A stretch of DNA of 64,000 bases. It comes from Hydrogenoanaerobacterium saccharovorans. GTDB lineage: Bacteria > Bacillota > Clostridia > Oscillospirales > Ruminococcaceae. The notes under the pieces were generated by a model. That model saw only the letters and a list, made by a program, of their open reading frames with translations. It had not been told where the DNA came from and made no database searches. Shown piece by piece: positions 33,536-41,282 of this stretch. A program made the position numbers and the translations under genes. Numbering within the stretch: position 1 is the stretch's first letter; every line of letters begins with the position of its first letter. The DNA is taken from positions 806,001-870,000 of the forward strand of contig NZ_RKRD01000001.1 in assembly GCF_003814745.1 (NCBI RefSeq). Direction: 5' to 3'.

Positions 33536-34366
33536 ATGAGCGAAGAATGTACCCATGATTGTTCAAGCTGTTCTCAAAATTGCTCGAGCCGAGAAAAAAG
33601 CCCTAAAGATTTTTTAGAGCAGCCGCACGAATTAAGTTGTATCAAAAAAGTAATTGGTGTTGTCAGCGGCAAAGGCGGGGTAGGTAAAAGCCTTGTTACC
33701 GGCATGCTGTCTGTACTGATGAGGCGCAAAGAGTATCATGTGGCTGTGCTGGATGCGGATATCACAGGACCGTCTGTACCCAAAATGTTCGGTATCCACG
33801 AGCACGCGTGCGGCGATGAATCGGGCATTTACCCTGCAAAAACCAAAACAGGCATTGATGTAATGTCGGTAAACCTGCTGTTGGAAAACGAAAGTGATCC
33901 GGTTATCTGGCGCGGGCCTGTCATTGCCGGTACTGTAAAACAGTTCTGGACAGATGTTATTTGGAATGACGTAGATTTTATGTTTGTGGATATGCCCCCG
34001 GGAACCGGAGATGTTGCGCTCACGGTGTTTCAGTCTATACCGGTGGATGGCATTATCATTGTTACTTCTCCGCAAGAGCTTGTTTCGATGATTGTGGAAA
34101 AGGCAGTCAATATGGCAAAGATGATGAACATCCCCATTCTTGGTCTTGTTGAAAACTACAGCTACATCGAGTGCCCCGATTGCGGCAAAAAAATGCCGGT
34201 GTTCGGCGAAAGCCACATCGACGAAACCGCACAAAAATTTGGGCTGGATGTACTTGGTAGATTGCCCATTGACCCGCAGCTTGCCAAGAACTGCGACGGT
34301 GGTGTAATTGAACTGTTTGAAGGCAACTGGCTCGATAAAGCAGCCGATAAAATTGAAACGTTGTAG
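33536..34366 (+). CDS. Mrp/Nbp35-family iron-sulfur carrier ATPase
   Basis: 276-residue P-loop protein of the Mrp/ApbC/Nbp35 group, which carries or assembles Fe-S clusters. The deviant Walker A GKGGVGKS is at residues 45-52. The CPDCGKKMPVFG motif in the C-terminal half supplies the bridging-cluster cysteines. An N-terminal tail with C5, C9, C12 and C16 could bind a second cluster, as in Nbp35-type proteins. The start is ATG 33536, since the ATG at 33524 abuts the SD AAAGGAG with no spacing. Confidence 0.92.
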   Translation: MSEECTHDCSSCSQNCSSREKSPKDFLEQPHELSCIKKVIGVVSGKGGVGKSLVTGMLSVLMRRKEYHVAVLDADITGPSVPKMFGIHEHACGDESGIYPAKTKTGIDVMSVNLLLENESDPVIWRGPVIAGTVKQFWTDVIWNDVDFMFVDMPPGTGDVALTVFQSIPVDGIIIVTSPQELVSMIVEKAVNMAKMMNIPILGLVENYSYIECPDCGKKMPVFGESHIDETAQKFGLDVLGRLPIDPQLAKNCDGGVIELFEGNWLDKAADKIETL

Positions 34367-34389
34367 ATAAAAATGACAACATGCAGTAT

Positions 34390-34436
34390 AGCCATCCCAA
34401 ATTCTATGTACAATAGGGTTTGGGGTGGCTTTTTTG
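34390..34436 (+). terminator. Terminator after the Mrp-family gene
   Basis: AGCCATCCC (34390-34398) pairs with GGGGTGGCT (34422-34430) and is followed by TTTTT. Confidence 0.8.
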
Positions 34437-34601
34437 TTTGATTTGTGTGTCAATAATAGAGGTGGTAGAACTTTATTGTTGGGCAACTGGGTGGTTGGGT
34501 TTTTTGTATTATGGCTTTCGTTTTAATGTAAATGCTATCATAGTGTACAAATTTTATTAATATTGAGCATCAAACTTTTGATTGCAGAGGTTGCCATTAT
34601 A

Positions 34602-34630
34602 TTGACAAAAAGTAATACCTAGATTATAAT
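34602..34630 (+). promoter_or_regulatory. Perfect sigma-A promoter of the feo operon
   Basis: TTGACA (34602-34607), exactly 17 bases, TATAAT (34625-34630). A full-consensus promoter is expected to need repression, which fits the operator-like repeats just downstream. The preceding 160 bases after the terminator hold nothing I recognise. Confidence 0.9.
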
Positions 34631-34632
34631 AA

Positions 34633-34650
34633 TGTTAGACACGGATAACA
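34633..34650 (+). promoter_or_regulatory. Candidate metalloregulator operator 1 (TGTTAG-N6-ATAACA)
   Basis: TGTTAGACACGGATAACA starts two bases after the -10 hexamer. It shares both half-sites and spacing with the perfect palindrome at 34679. It also overlaps a second inverted repeat ACGGATAACA/TGTTATCCGT (34641-34663). A repressor bound here would block promoter clearance. Confidence 0.6.
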
Positions 34651-34678
34651 TTTTGTTATCCGTAAAATAAGCACCTTA

Positions 34679-34696
34679 TGTTAGCTTAAGCTAACA
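34679..34696 (+). promoter_or_regulatory. Candidate metalloregulator operator 2 (perfect 18-bp palindrome)
   Basis: TGTTAGCTTAAGCTAACA is a perfect 18-base palindrome in the feoA leader, 34 bases before the start codon. Its TTAGCTTAAGCTAA core resembles DtxR/IdeR-type boxes (TTAGG-TTAGSCTAA-CCTAA). A DtxR-family gene ends this operon. Confidence 0.65.
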
Positions 34697-34729
34697 ATAT
34701 ACAACAAAAAGTAAAAGGGGATTACCCAT

Positions 34730-34969
34730 ATGAATAAAAAAAGCAAAACCTTAAAAGATTTGCACCCCGGGCAGAGCGCAAAGATTGTATCCATCGGCGG
34801 CGCAGGGGCACTCAAACGTCGCCTTATCGATATGGGGTTAACTCCCGGTTGTGACGTTTTTGTGCGCAAAGTAGCACCACTGGGCGACCCTATCGAAATC
34901 AATATCCGCGGTTATGAGCTTTCGCTGCGCAAAGACGATGCAAAAAACATTCTTCTACTATCTGAATAA
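34730..34969 (+). CDS. feoA: Ferrous iron transport protein A
   Basis: 79-residue SH3-like FeoA, a cytosolic partner needed for FeoB activity. The motif LIDMGLTPGCDVFVRKVAPLGDPI is diagnostic, and the C-terminus LSLRKDDAKNILL is typical. The SD is AAAGGGG. First gene of feoA-feoB-feoB-associated protein-dtxR, and the leader carries the promoter and two candidate operators. Fe2+ uptake fits an anaerobe. Confidence 0.95.
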   Translation: MNKKSKTLKDLHPGQSAKIVSIGGAGALKRRLIDMGLTPGCDVFVRKVAPLGDPIEINIRGYELSLRKDDAKNILLLSE

Positions 34970-35035
34970 TAATCGGCATATTCTTCAAAGGACGAGTTTA
35001 CAGCGGCATCAACGCCGAAGAAAGGCTGAAAGCAT

Positions 35036-37057
35036 ATGAGCTATACAATTGCATTGGCGGGCAACCCGAACTGCGGCAAAACCACTTTGTTTAACGAGCT
35101 TACCGGCTCGAACCAATATGTAGGCAACTGGGCGGGTGTAACGGTAGAAAAAAAAGAGGGTAAAACGGTACACAATGGGGTGGAGTTACTAGTCAACGAC
35201 TTGCCCGGTATTTACTCGCTGTCTCCCTACACGATGGAAGAGGTTTGTGCGCGCGATTACATTATGAACGATGACCCCGACGTAATCATTGATATTGTAG
35301 ACGGCACGAATATCGAGCGCAATTTGTACCTTACCATTCAGCTGATGGAGCTTGGCAGACCGATGATTATCGCGATGAATATGATGGATGATGTGGTGCA
35401 AAAAGGGGAGCACATCGATTGTGAAATGCTTGGTAAACTGTTGGGTGTTCCGGTTATCCCCATTGTTGCGCGCAAGGGCGAAGGCTTAAAGCAGCTGATG
35501 GACGAGGCGGTACGTATTGTTACTTCGGGCGAGCAGCAGCATTATCAGATTAAATACGATTATAATACGCAAAATGCCCTCAATGATATTCTGCTGATCC
35601 TGCTCGAGAATAAAAGTACTTCCGACCATCACATCCAATTCTATGCCAGTAAACTGCTGGAGGCAGACTCATCGATTGCCGACCTGCTCAAACTTACCGA
35701 CAGCCAGCGCAAACGCATAGAAGACGTTATCTTGCGTTATGAGGCAACCTCGCAGTATGGCGACCGCGATACCATGCTTGCAGATGCACGTTATAAGTAT
35801 ATTACCGAGTTAGTGGGTAAAACTGTCACGAAAAACACAACTCCCGGCTATTTAACCAAGTCGGACAAGATTGACCGTATTGTAACCAACCGTGTGCTCG
35901 CACTTCCAATCTTTTTACTTGTAATGTTTTTGATGTTTTCAGTGGTATTTGGTCCTATCGGCGAAGGGCTGAAAGCAGCTGTAGAGTGGCTGATAAACGG
36001 TTTGATTACTCCTGCTGTAGAACGCATCCTAATTTCTGCGGATGCCCCTGCTTGGACGTTCAGCCTCATACTAGATGCAGTCATCGGCGGTGTGGGAGGT
36101 ATATTGACGTTCTTGCCGCAAATCATGTTATTGTTTTTATTCCTTTCTATTTTAGAGGACAGCGGATATATGGCGCGTGCGGCGTTTATTATGGACCGGC
36201 TGCTGCGTAAACTGGGGCTAACGGGTAAATCGTTTATCCCTATGTTAATGGGGTTTGGCTGTACGACGCCCGCAGTAATGGCGGCACGTACGATGGAAAA
36301 TGATAAAGACCGTAAACTCACCATTATGCTTACACCGTTTATGTCGTGTGGTGCAAGGCTGCCGATTTATGCGCTGTTTGCGGGCATCTTTTTTGAGGAA
36401 CATCAGGGACTGGTTGTGTTCTCGATGTATCTGCTCGGCATTGTAGTTGCCATTGTAGTGGGGCTTATTTTAAAGCACACCCTGTTTAAAGGCAACGCGG
36501 CGCCGTTTGTTATGGAGCTGCCCACTTACCGAATGCCCACGCTCAAAAGTACCATGCTGCATATGTGGGATAAGTGCAAGGGCTTTCTTGTTAAGGCGGG
36601 AACTGTTATCTTCTCGATGAGCATTCTAGTATGGATTATGCAAAACTTTAGTTTTTCACTGAATATGGTAGAAGATAGTTCTATCAGCATGTTTGGTCAA
36701 ATCGGGGCATTCATTGCACCGGTGTTTATTCCCCTTGGTTTTGGTACATGGCAGGCGGCGGTTGCTCTGCTTTCGGGTATCGTAGCAAAAGAAGCGGTGG
36801 TTACCACAATGAGTGTTTTGTACGGGGCGGGCGGTTTGGCACTGCAAGCGGTGTTGGCAACACAGTTTACGCCCCTTTCGGCTTATGCGTTTATGGTGTT
36901 TAGTTTACTTTATATGCCGTGTATTGCCGCATTTGTATCCATTCGCCGTGAAATGAACTCGCTGAAATGGGCTCTCGCCACTGTGCTGATGGAAACGGGT
37001 GTAGCTTATGTGGTTGCACTATTGGTGTATCAAATTGGCAGCCTGTTTGTGAGATAG
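35036..37057 (+). CDS. feoB: Ferrous iron transport protein B
   Basis: 673-residue Fe2+ permease. It has an N-terminal G-protein domain with G1 GNPNCGKT at residues 9-16, the G2 threonine in WAGVTVEKKEG, G3 DLPG and G4 MNMMD. A helical GDI-like domain follows, then the membrane domain with two Gate motifs around IPMLMGFGCTTPAVMAARTM and FMSCGARLPIYALF. Length is normal for Firmicute FeoB. The start follows GAAAGG, with a small CGGC/GCCG hairpin (35004-35017) just ahead. Confidence 0.97.
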   Translation: MSYTIALAGNPNCGKTTLFNELTGSNQYVGNWAGVTVEKKEGKTVHNGVELLVNDLPGIYSLSPYTMEEVCARDYIMNDDPDVIIDIVDGTNIERNLYLTIQLMELGRPMIIAMNMMDDVVQKGEHIDCEMLGKLLGVPVIPIVARKGEGLKQLMDEAVRIVTSGEQQHYQIKYDYNTQNALNDILLILLENKSTSDHHIQFYASKLLEADSSIADLLKLTDSQRKRIEDVILRYEATSQYGDRDTMLADARYKYITELVGKTVTKNTTPGYLTKSDKIDRIVTNRVLALPIFLLVMFLMFSVVFGPIGEGLKAAVEWLINGLITPAVERILISADAPAWTFSLILDAVIGGVGGILTFLPQIMLLFLFLSILEDSGYMARAAFIMDRLLRKLGLTGKSFIPMLMGFGCTTPAVMAARTMENDKDRKLTIMLTPFMSCGARLPIYALFAGIFFEEHQGLVVFSMYLLGIVVAIVVGLILKHTLFKGNAAPFVMELPTYRMPTLKSTMLHMWDKCKGFLVKAGTVIFSMSILVWIMQNFSFSLNMVEDSSISMFGQIGAFIAPVFIPLGFGTWQAAVALLSGIVAKEAVVTTMSVLYGAGGLALQAVLATQFTPLSAYAFMVFSLLYMPCIAAFVSIRREMNSLKWALATVLMETGVAYVVALLVYQIGSLFVR

Positions 37058-37097
37058 CCTGCGTAAAACCGCAGGTGAACAGAAAAGGGATGTTTTT

Positions 37098-37274
37098 ATG
37101 GCAAAATATATTATTATCGGTATTTGCATTCTCCTGATTGTATTGGCTCTGGTGCTTTTTGTACGAAATCTTCGCAATATGGCAAAAGGTAAGTGCTGCG
37201 AGGGTTGTAAGGGGTGTTCGCAGCGCGGCAGTTGCGGCATCGTTCCTCCCGAAGAGGAAAACAAGCAAGATTAA
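37098..37274 (+). CDS. FeoB-associated Cys-rich membrane protein
   Basis: 58-residue protein: an N-terminal membrane helix (residues 4-22), a basic stretch, then a cysteine cluster (CCEGCKGCSQRGSC, five Cys). This matches the small FeoB-associated Cys-rich proteins found after feoB in Firmicutes, often placed at the FeoC position. The start is ATG 37098 behind AAAAGGGA. The role in iron uptake is inferred from context. The cysteines could bind Fe2+ or a cluster at the permease mouth. Confidence 0.82.
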   Translation: MAKYIIIGICILLIVLALVLFVRNLRNMAKGKCCEGCKGCSQRGSCGIVPPEEENKQD

Positions 37275-37289
37275 AAAGGGGAATTTTCA

Positions 37290-37673
37290 ATGAGCGTGAT
37301 TAGAGAAGCAGGCGAGGATTACCTTGAAGCAATTCTGCAAATTGAAAAGATAAACGAATGTGTGCGCTCGGTTGATGTGGCAAATCGTCTTGGTGTGTCG
37401 CGCCCCAGTGTGAACAAGGCAATCGGAATTCTGCGTGAGGCAGGCATGGTAGAACAGCAGCCTTACGGTGATATTAAGCTTACCGAAATGGGGCGAGAAC
37501 GTGCCGAGGCGGTATCGCGCCGCCATGCGCTCATCAAACGCTTTTTGGTGGAGGCACTGCAGGTAGAAGAAATGGTTGCCGAACAGGATGCGTGCAAGAT
37601 GGAACACGCAATCAGTGCCCAGACGATGGCACGCTGGGCAGAGTTTGTTGCAAAATATTTAGAAGATAATTAA
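37290..37673 (+). CDS. DtxR/MntR-family metal-dependent repressor
   Basis: 127-residue regulator. An N-terminal winged helix-turn-helix (EDYLEAILQIEK then VDVANRLGVSRPSVNKAIGIL) is followed by a helical metal-binding and dimerisation domain with RRHALIKRFLVE, EQDACKMEH and a C-terminal helix. It lacks the SH3-like third domain, as in MntR. Cys and His in DACKMEH, with Glu and His nearby, would form the metal site. As last gene of the feo operon it probably senses Fe2+ and represses the operon through the TGTTAG-type boxes in the feoA leader. The target link is inference. SD AAAGGGG. Confidence 0.9.
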   Translation: MSVIREAGEDYLEAILQIEKINECVRSVDVANRLGVSRPSVNKAIGILREAGMVEQQPYGDIKLTEMGRERAEAVSRRHALIKRFLVEALQVEEMVAEQDACKMEHAISAQTMARWAEFVAKYLEDN

Positions 37674-37678
37674 AAACA

Positions 37679-37711
37679 AAAAACGGACAGATAAGCATCT
37701 GTCCGTTTTTA
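37679..37711. terminator. Bidirectional terminator between dtxR and adh
   Basis: ACGGACAGAT-AAGC-ATCTGTCCGT is a perfect stem with T- and A-runs on both sides, between convergent genes. Confidence 0.9.
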
Positions 37712-37724
37712 TATGTACTGATTT

Positions 37725-38915
37725 TTAGAAATCTACTTCGGTACCGTAATAGCAGCATTTTAAGAGTTTTTCCATCTCTTCTTGAGTAGGAATTCTCGGG
37801 TTGGAACCGGTGCAGGCATCGCCAATTGCAAGCTCTGCTACTTGAGGCAGTTTCTCTAAGAACTCATCCTCGGGCACCATGCCGTTTTCATAATCTTTAA
37901 TGCATTTAGGGATACTGAGAGCAACATTGTACTCATCAATCTTATCGCACAAAGCTTTTACCAATTCTGCTGTGGTAGCACCTTTTAACCCAACAAATTT
38001 TGCGATTTGTGCGTATCTCTCGGCGGCTACCGCGTTTTTAGCATTGAACTTGATAACCTGCGGCAGATACATAGCATTTGCACAGCCATGAACGATGTGC
38101 CCGTTTTTGTAAGCTGCACCGGTTTTATGTGCCATAGAATGGACAATGCCGAGAAGTGCGTTAGAAAACGCCATACCTGCTAAGCACTGTGCATAGTGCA
38201 TCTGCTCACGAGCTTTCATATCACCTTTGTAAGACGCCTCGAGATACTGAAATACCATTTCGATGGCTTTTAGCGCCAATGGGTCGGTAAAGCAGCAGTT
38301 TAGGGTTGATACATAAGCCTCAACAGCGTGGGTGAGCGCATCCATACCGGTATGTGCGGTTAGTTTAGCGGGCATGGTTTCAGCCAAATCGGGGTCAACA
38401 ACAGCAACATCGGGGGTAATATTAAAGTCTGCCAACGGATATTTAATGCCCTTGGCATAATCGGTAATAACCGAGAAAGCGGTAACCTCGGTTGCAGTAC
38501 CCGATGTAGAGGGAATTGCGAGGAATTTTGCCTTTTTACGCAGTTCGGGGAAAGAGAACGGCTGGATGATTTCTTCGAAGGTAGTTTCGGGATACTCGTA
38601 GAATACCCACATCGCTTTTGCAGCATCGATGGGGGAACCGCCGCCGATGGAAACAATCCAGTCGGGCTGGAACTCACGCATTGCAGCAGCACCCTTCATG
38701 ACAGTTTCTACAGAAGGATCCGGCTCAACATTTTCGAAAAGCTGCACTTCCATACCGGCTGCCTTTAAGTTGTTTACAACTTTGTCCAAAAAGCCAAAAC
38801 GCTTCATAGAGCCGCCGCCTACTACCACAATTGCCTTTTTGCCTTTTAAATTTTTCAGTTCTTCAATTGCACCGGGGCCATGATAAATGTCTCTTGGTAA
38901 TGTGAAACGTGCCAT
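37725..38915 (-). CDS. Iron-containing alcohol dehydrogenase
   Basis: 396-residue group III (Fe-dependent) alcohol dehydrogenase, interconverting aldehydes and alcohols with NAD(P)H, likely in fermentation. The cofactor loop is IVVVGGGSMKR, then SIGGGSPIDAAKAM. The metal ligands lie in HTGMDALTHAVEAY (Asp and His), HSMAHKTG and NGHIVHGCANA. Length is typical of butanol- or 1,3-propanediol-dehydrogenase-like enzymes, and the true substrate is unknown. SD AGGAGGAG. It is a single-gene unit with a long leader that contains a GC-rich hairpin and a Rex-like site. Confidence 0.95.
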   Translation of the reverse strand: MARFTLPRDIYHGPGAIEELKNLKGKKAIVVVGGGSMKRFGFLDKVVNNLKAAGMEVQLFENVEPDPSVETVMKGAAAMREFQPDWIVSIGGGSPIDAAKAMWVFYEYPETTFEEIIQPFSFPELRKKAKFLAIPSTSGTATEVTAFSVITDYAKGIKYPLADFNITPDVAVVDPDLAETMPAKLTAHTGMDALTHAVEAYVSTLNCCFTDPLALKAIEMVFQYLEASYKGDMKAREQMHYAQCLAGMAFSNALLGIVHSMAHKTGAAYKNGHIVHGCANAMYLPQVIKFNAKNAVAAERYAQIAKFVGLKGATTAELVKALCDKIDEYNVALSIPKCIKDYENGMVPEDEFLEKLPQVAELAIGDACTGSNPRIPTQEEMEKLLKCCYYGTEVDF

Positions 38916-38963
38916 GATAAACTCCTCCTAAAAATTTTATAATCAAAGTTTTGGATACACAAA

Positions 38964-38992
38964 CGGCTCTGCCCGAGTACAGAGCAGAGCCG
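38964..38992 (-). promoter_or_regulatory. GC-rich hairpin in the adh leader
   Basis: CGGCTCTGC and GCAGAGCCG pair perfectly around an 11-base loop. No T-run follows, so it is not a terminator and may stabilise the mRNA. Confidence 0.45.
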
Positions 38993-39058
38993 ATGTGCGC
39001 GGGATTATGTATCGTGTGTGTTAGGGTTCATAAGATAGCCTTCTGTGTAAAACTACCT

Positions 39059-39076
39059 TTGTTAATATTTTATCAT
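39059..39076 (-). promoter_or_regulatory. Possible Rex operator upstream of adh
   Basis: TTGTTAA-TATT-TTATCAT matches the Rex consensus TTGTTAA-N4-TTAACAA at 12 of 14 positions. It lies in the presumed promoter region of adh. Rex senses NADH/NAD+ and often controls such dehydrogenases. The promoter itself could not be fixed. The rest of 38993-39288 holds nothing else I can support. Confidence 0.4.
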
Positions 39077-39288
39077 TTATTCAAAAATCAAGGTAATGTA
39101 AAATTGATATGCCCTATATGCTTTATAAAACATAATAACTGCAGAGCACTTATAACTATAATTTTTGTTAGGAACAGATAACTGCTGCGTTAATTTACGG
39201 TTATTCTATTGATTCTGATATGCGGTGCGAAATTTGCCTATGGGCAAAGCCGCACATCATCAATTTTATCAAAACGCTTCGTGCTTTG

Positions 39289-39335
39289 ATATAATAAAAG
39301 AAACAGTGAAGCTCTTAGTCCTTCACTGTTTCTTT
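39289..39335 (-). terminator. Terminator overlapping the end of trmD
   Basis: On the minus strand AAAGAAACAGTGAAG and CTTCACTGTTTCTTT form a 15-bp stem that includes the trmD stop codon, followed by TTTTATTAT. It ends the ylxM-trmD operon. Confidence 0.88.
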
Positions 39336-40055
39336 TCGTTTTGCAAGGTATTCCAAATCTTGATTGTTCAAAGGGGCAGTCTTGAGCATATCAGGGCGCT
39401 TGCGCAAGGTGCGTTCAAGCGATTGCTCTCTGCGCCATTTTTGTATATTGGCGTGATGCCCGCCCAAAAGCACCTCAGGTACCTGCCTGCCGTTCCAGTT
39501 AGCAGGGCGGGTATATTGCGGATGCTCCAGCAGACCGTTAAAATGGCTTTCATCGGTAAAGCATTCATCGCTAGAAAGCACCCCATCACACATTCTGGCA
39601 ATGGTATCGGTAACAACAAGTGCAGGCAGTTCACCGCCTGTGAGCACATAATCCCCGATGGAAAGCTCTTCGTCAACGATTTCTTCAATCACGCGTTCGT
39701 CCACACCCTCGTAGTGTCCGCATAAAATAAAGAGGTTATCCATCTTAGAGTATTCAACCGCCATTTGCTGTGTAAATTTTTTACCCTGAGGGGACATATA
39801 AATGACATGCGGTTTTTTGCCGATACTCTCCGCTACATCGCAATAGCAGCGGTAGATAGGGTCTGCCTGCATTACCATACCCATCCCGCCGCCAAACGGT
39901 GCATCATCTACACGGCGGTGCTTATCATCGCTGTAATCGCGGATATTGTGGCAGTAAATCTCGATATGCCCCGCACCCCTTGCCCGCCCGATAATGCTCT
40001 CGGAGAGAACGGTCTCGCACATTTCAACAAACAGCGTTGCAATATCAATTCTCAT
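39315..40055 (-). CDS. trmD: tRNA (guanine-N1)-methyltransferase (G37)
   Basis: 246-residue SPOUT-class methyltransferase that makes m1G37 in tRNAs and prevents frameshifting. Motifs are DDAPFGGGMGMVMQ, YMSPQGKKF, LCGHYEGVDERV and YVLTGGELPALV, the trefoil knot. The ATG at 40055 lies behind GGAGGG and overlaps the rimM end by 11 bases, so the two are translationally coupled. Last gene of the operon. rplS, which often follows trmD, is absent. Confidence 0.97.
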   Translation of the reverse strand: MRIDIATLFVEMCETVLSESIIGRARGAGHIEIYCHNIRDYSDDKHRRVDDAPFGGGMGMVMQADPIYRCYCDVAESIGKKPHVIYMSPQGKKFTQQMAVEYSKMDNLFILCGHYEGVDERVIEEIVDEELSIGDYVLTGGELPALVVTDTIARMCDGVLSSDECFTDESHFNGLLEHPQYTRPANWNGRQVPEVLLGGHHANIQKWRREQSLERTLRKRPDMLKTAPLNNQDLEYLAKRKETVKD

Positions 40056-40560
40056 CAAACAAGCCCTCCAACGGACGAATCATCATCAAATTGGCTTGCA
40101 AATCGGTGCGGAGTACCACTTGCTTGATGGCGGGAATGAACTTGTCGGCTTTGCCCTCTGCACGGATGTGATAAACGTCATTTGCGCCGGTTTGCGATAC
40201 ATCACAGATGGTACCATAAATTTCACCGGTATCGGCATCCTGTACCTGCATTCCAATCAAATCCTGCACAAAAAAATCTCCTTCGTCCAGTTTGCAGTCA
40301 TCGCGGTTAATGTACAAGGTTTTTCCGCGCAGTTTTGCTGCATCCTCAACGGTATCAATCCCTTTGATTTTAGCAATTACTACGTTTTTATGCACACGCA
40401 CACGCTCGGCTTCAATGCTATTTGTGCCGTTTTTATCCAAATAAAACCGCTTGAAATCGCAAAGAAAATCGGGGGTATCGCTCCAAGGATTGATTTTTAC
40501 TTCACCGCGTATGCCGTGCACCGAAACGATTTCACCTGTATCTAAGAATTGTTGTATCAT
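40045..40560 (-). CDS. rimM: 16S rRNA processing/maturation factor RimM
   Basis: 171-residue RimM, which binds S19 and helps mature the 30S head. An N-terminal RimM barrel starts with GEIVSVHGIRGEVKINPWSD, and a C-terminal PRC-barrel has DLIGMQVQDADTGEIYGTI. The start follows GAGGT. It precedes trmD as in most bacteria. The 148-base gap from khpA contains a terminator-like hairpin. Confidence 0.95.
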   Translation of the reverse strand: MIQQFLDTGEIVSVHGIRGEVKINPWSDTPDFLCDFKRFYLDKNGTNSIEAERVRVHKNVVIAKIKGIDTVEDAAKLRGKTLYINRDDCKLDEGDFFVQDLIGMQVQDADTGEIYGTICDVSQTGANDVYHIRAEGKADKFIPAIKQVVLRTDLQANLMMIRPLEGLFDEN

Positions 40561-40654
40561 AGCTTACCTCAATTCAATTTGATTAATTTATCAATTCATT
40601 GCTACTCTTTTAAAGAGCAGCCTATCATTTTTTTTATTGCGAAAGAACCCCTTT

Positions 40655-40694
40655 ATAGAAAACGAATGGGAAAGCAGTAAGCCCTCCCATTCGT
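40655..40694 (-). terminator. Internal terminator/attenuator-like hairpin between khpA and rimM
   Basis: On the minus strand ACGAATGGGA and TCCCATTCGT (40694-40685 and 40671-40662) form a 10-bp stem followed by TTTCTAT. The weak U-tract suggests partial termination that could lower rimM-trmD relative to rpsP. Confidence 0.55.
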
Positions 40695-40708
40695 ACGTAA
40701 TTGTCAGG

Positions 40709-40942
40709 TTAGTCGATTTCCACAGCGACCTTGATGTCCTTGCGAACAGCCGCCGCCTTCATAACAGCGCGGATTGCTTTCGCAATTCTGCCCTGCTTGC
40801 CGATAACTCTGCCCATATCGTCCGGTGCCACATGCAGATGATACACAATGGTACCGTCCTCCAACGGGCTGTCCGTTGTGATATTAACAGAGTCTTTATC
40901 CTCGACAAGACCCTGTGCGATTGTCTTCAGAAGCTGTTCCAT
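40709..40942 (-). CDS. khpA: KH-domain RNA-binding protein KhpA
   Basis: 77-residue single KH-domain protein. The GxxG RNA-binding loop is in GRVIGKQGRIAKAIRAVM. KhpA (YlqC) acts with KhpB in Firmicutes as an RNA chaperone affecting cell division and envelope genes. The start is ATG 40942 behind GGGAGG, and a TTG two codons upstream overlaps the SD spacing. Placed between rpsP and rimM as in Bacillus. Confidence 0.95.
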   Translation of the reverse strand: MEQLLKTIAQGLVEDKDSVNITTDSPLEDGTIVYHLHVAPDDMGRVIGKQGRIAKAIRAVMKAAAVRKDIKVAVEID

Positions 40943-40960
40943 TTTCAACCTCCCACAGCA

Positions 40961-41203
40961 TTAGATAACGCCGTTAGCTTTTAGCAATGATTTTACGGTT
41001 TCTGTTGGTTGTGCACCGTTAGAAATCCATTTTTTTGCTTTTTCCTCGTCGATTTTTACGATAGAAGGATTCTTTGTAGGATCGTAGTAGCCTACTTCCT
41101 CAATGAATCTGCCATCTCTCGGGTATCTCGAATCTGCAACAACAATACGATAGAAAGGCGCTTTTTTAGCACCCATGCGGCGCAATCTTATTTTAACAGC
41201 CAT
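40961..41203 (-). CDS. rpsP: 30S ribosomal protein S16
   Basis: 80-residue S16, with the diagnostic MAVKIRLRRMGAKKAPFYRIVVADSR start and YDPTKNP. The start is ATG 41203 behind GGAGGTGA, and longer frames upstream are not coding. Part of the ffh-rpsP-khpA-rimM-trmD operon. Confidence 0.98.
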   Translation of the reverse strand: MAVKIRLRRMGAKKAPFYRIVVADSRYPRDGRFIEEVGYYDPTKNPSIVKIDEEKAKKWISNGAQPTETVKSLLKANGVI

Positions 41204-41282
41204 TTCTGTCACCTCCATAGTTTTTTTAATTTTTAAATATATTCTTACACACAGCGCAAAACGCAATATGTAATAACCTGTT

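Noticed and set aside
33632..34486. 284-codon antisense frame over the Mrp gene
   Set aside because: The plus-strand gene has a conserved P-loop and SD; the antisense product has no domain.
34641..34663. Classical Fur box in the feo leader
   Set aside because: The repeat ACGGATAACA/TGTTATCCGT fits the Fur consensus poorly, whereas a DtxR-family gene and two TGTTAG-type boxes are present.
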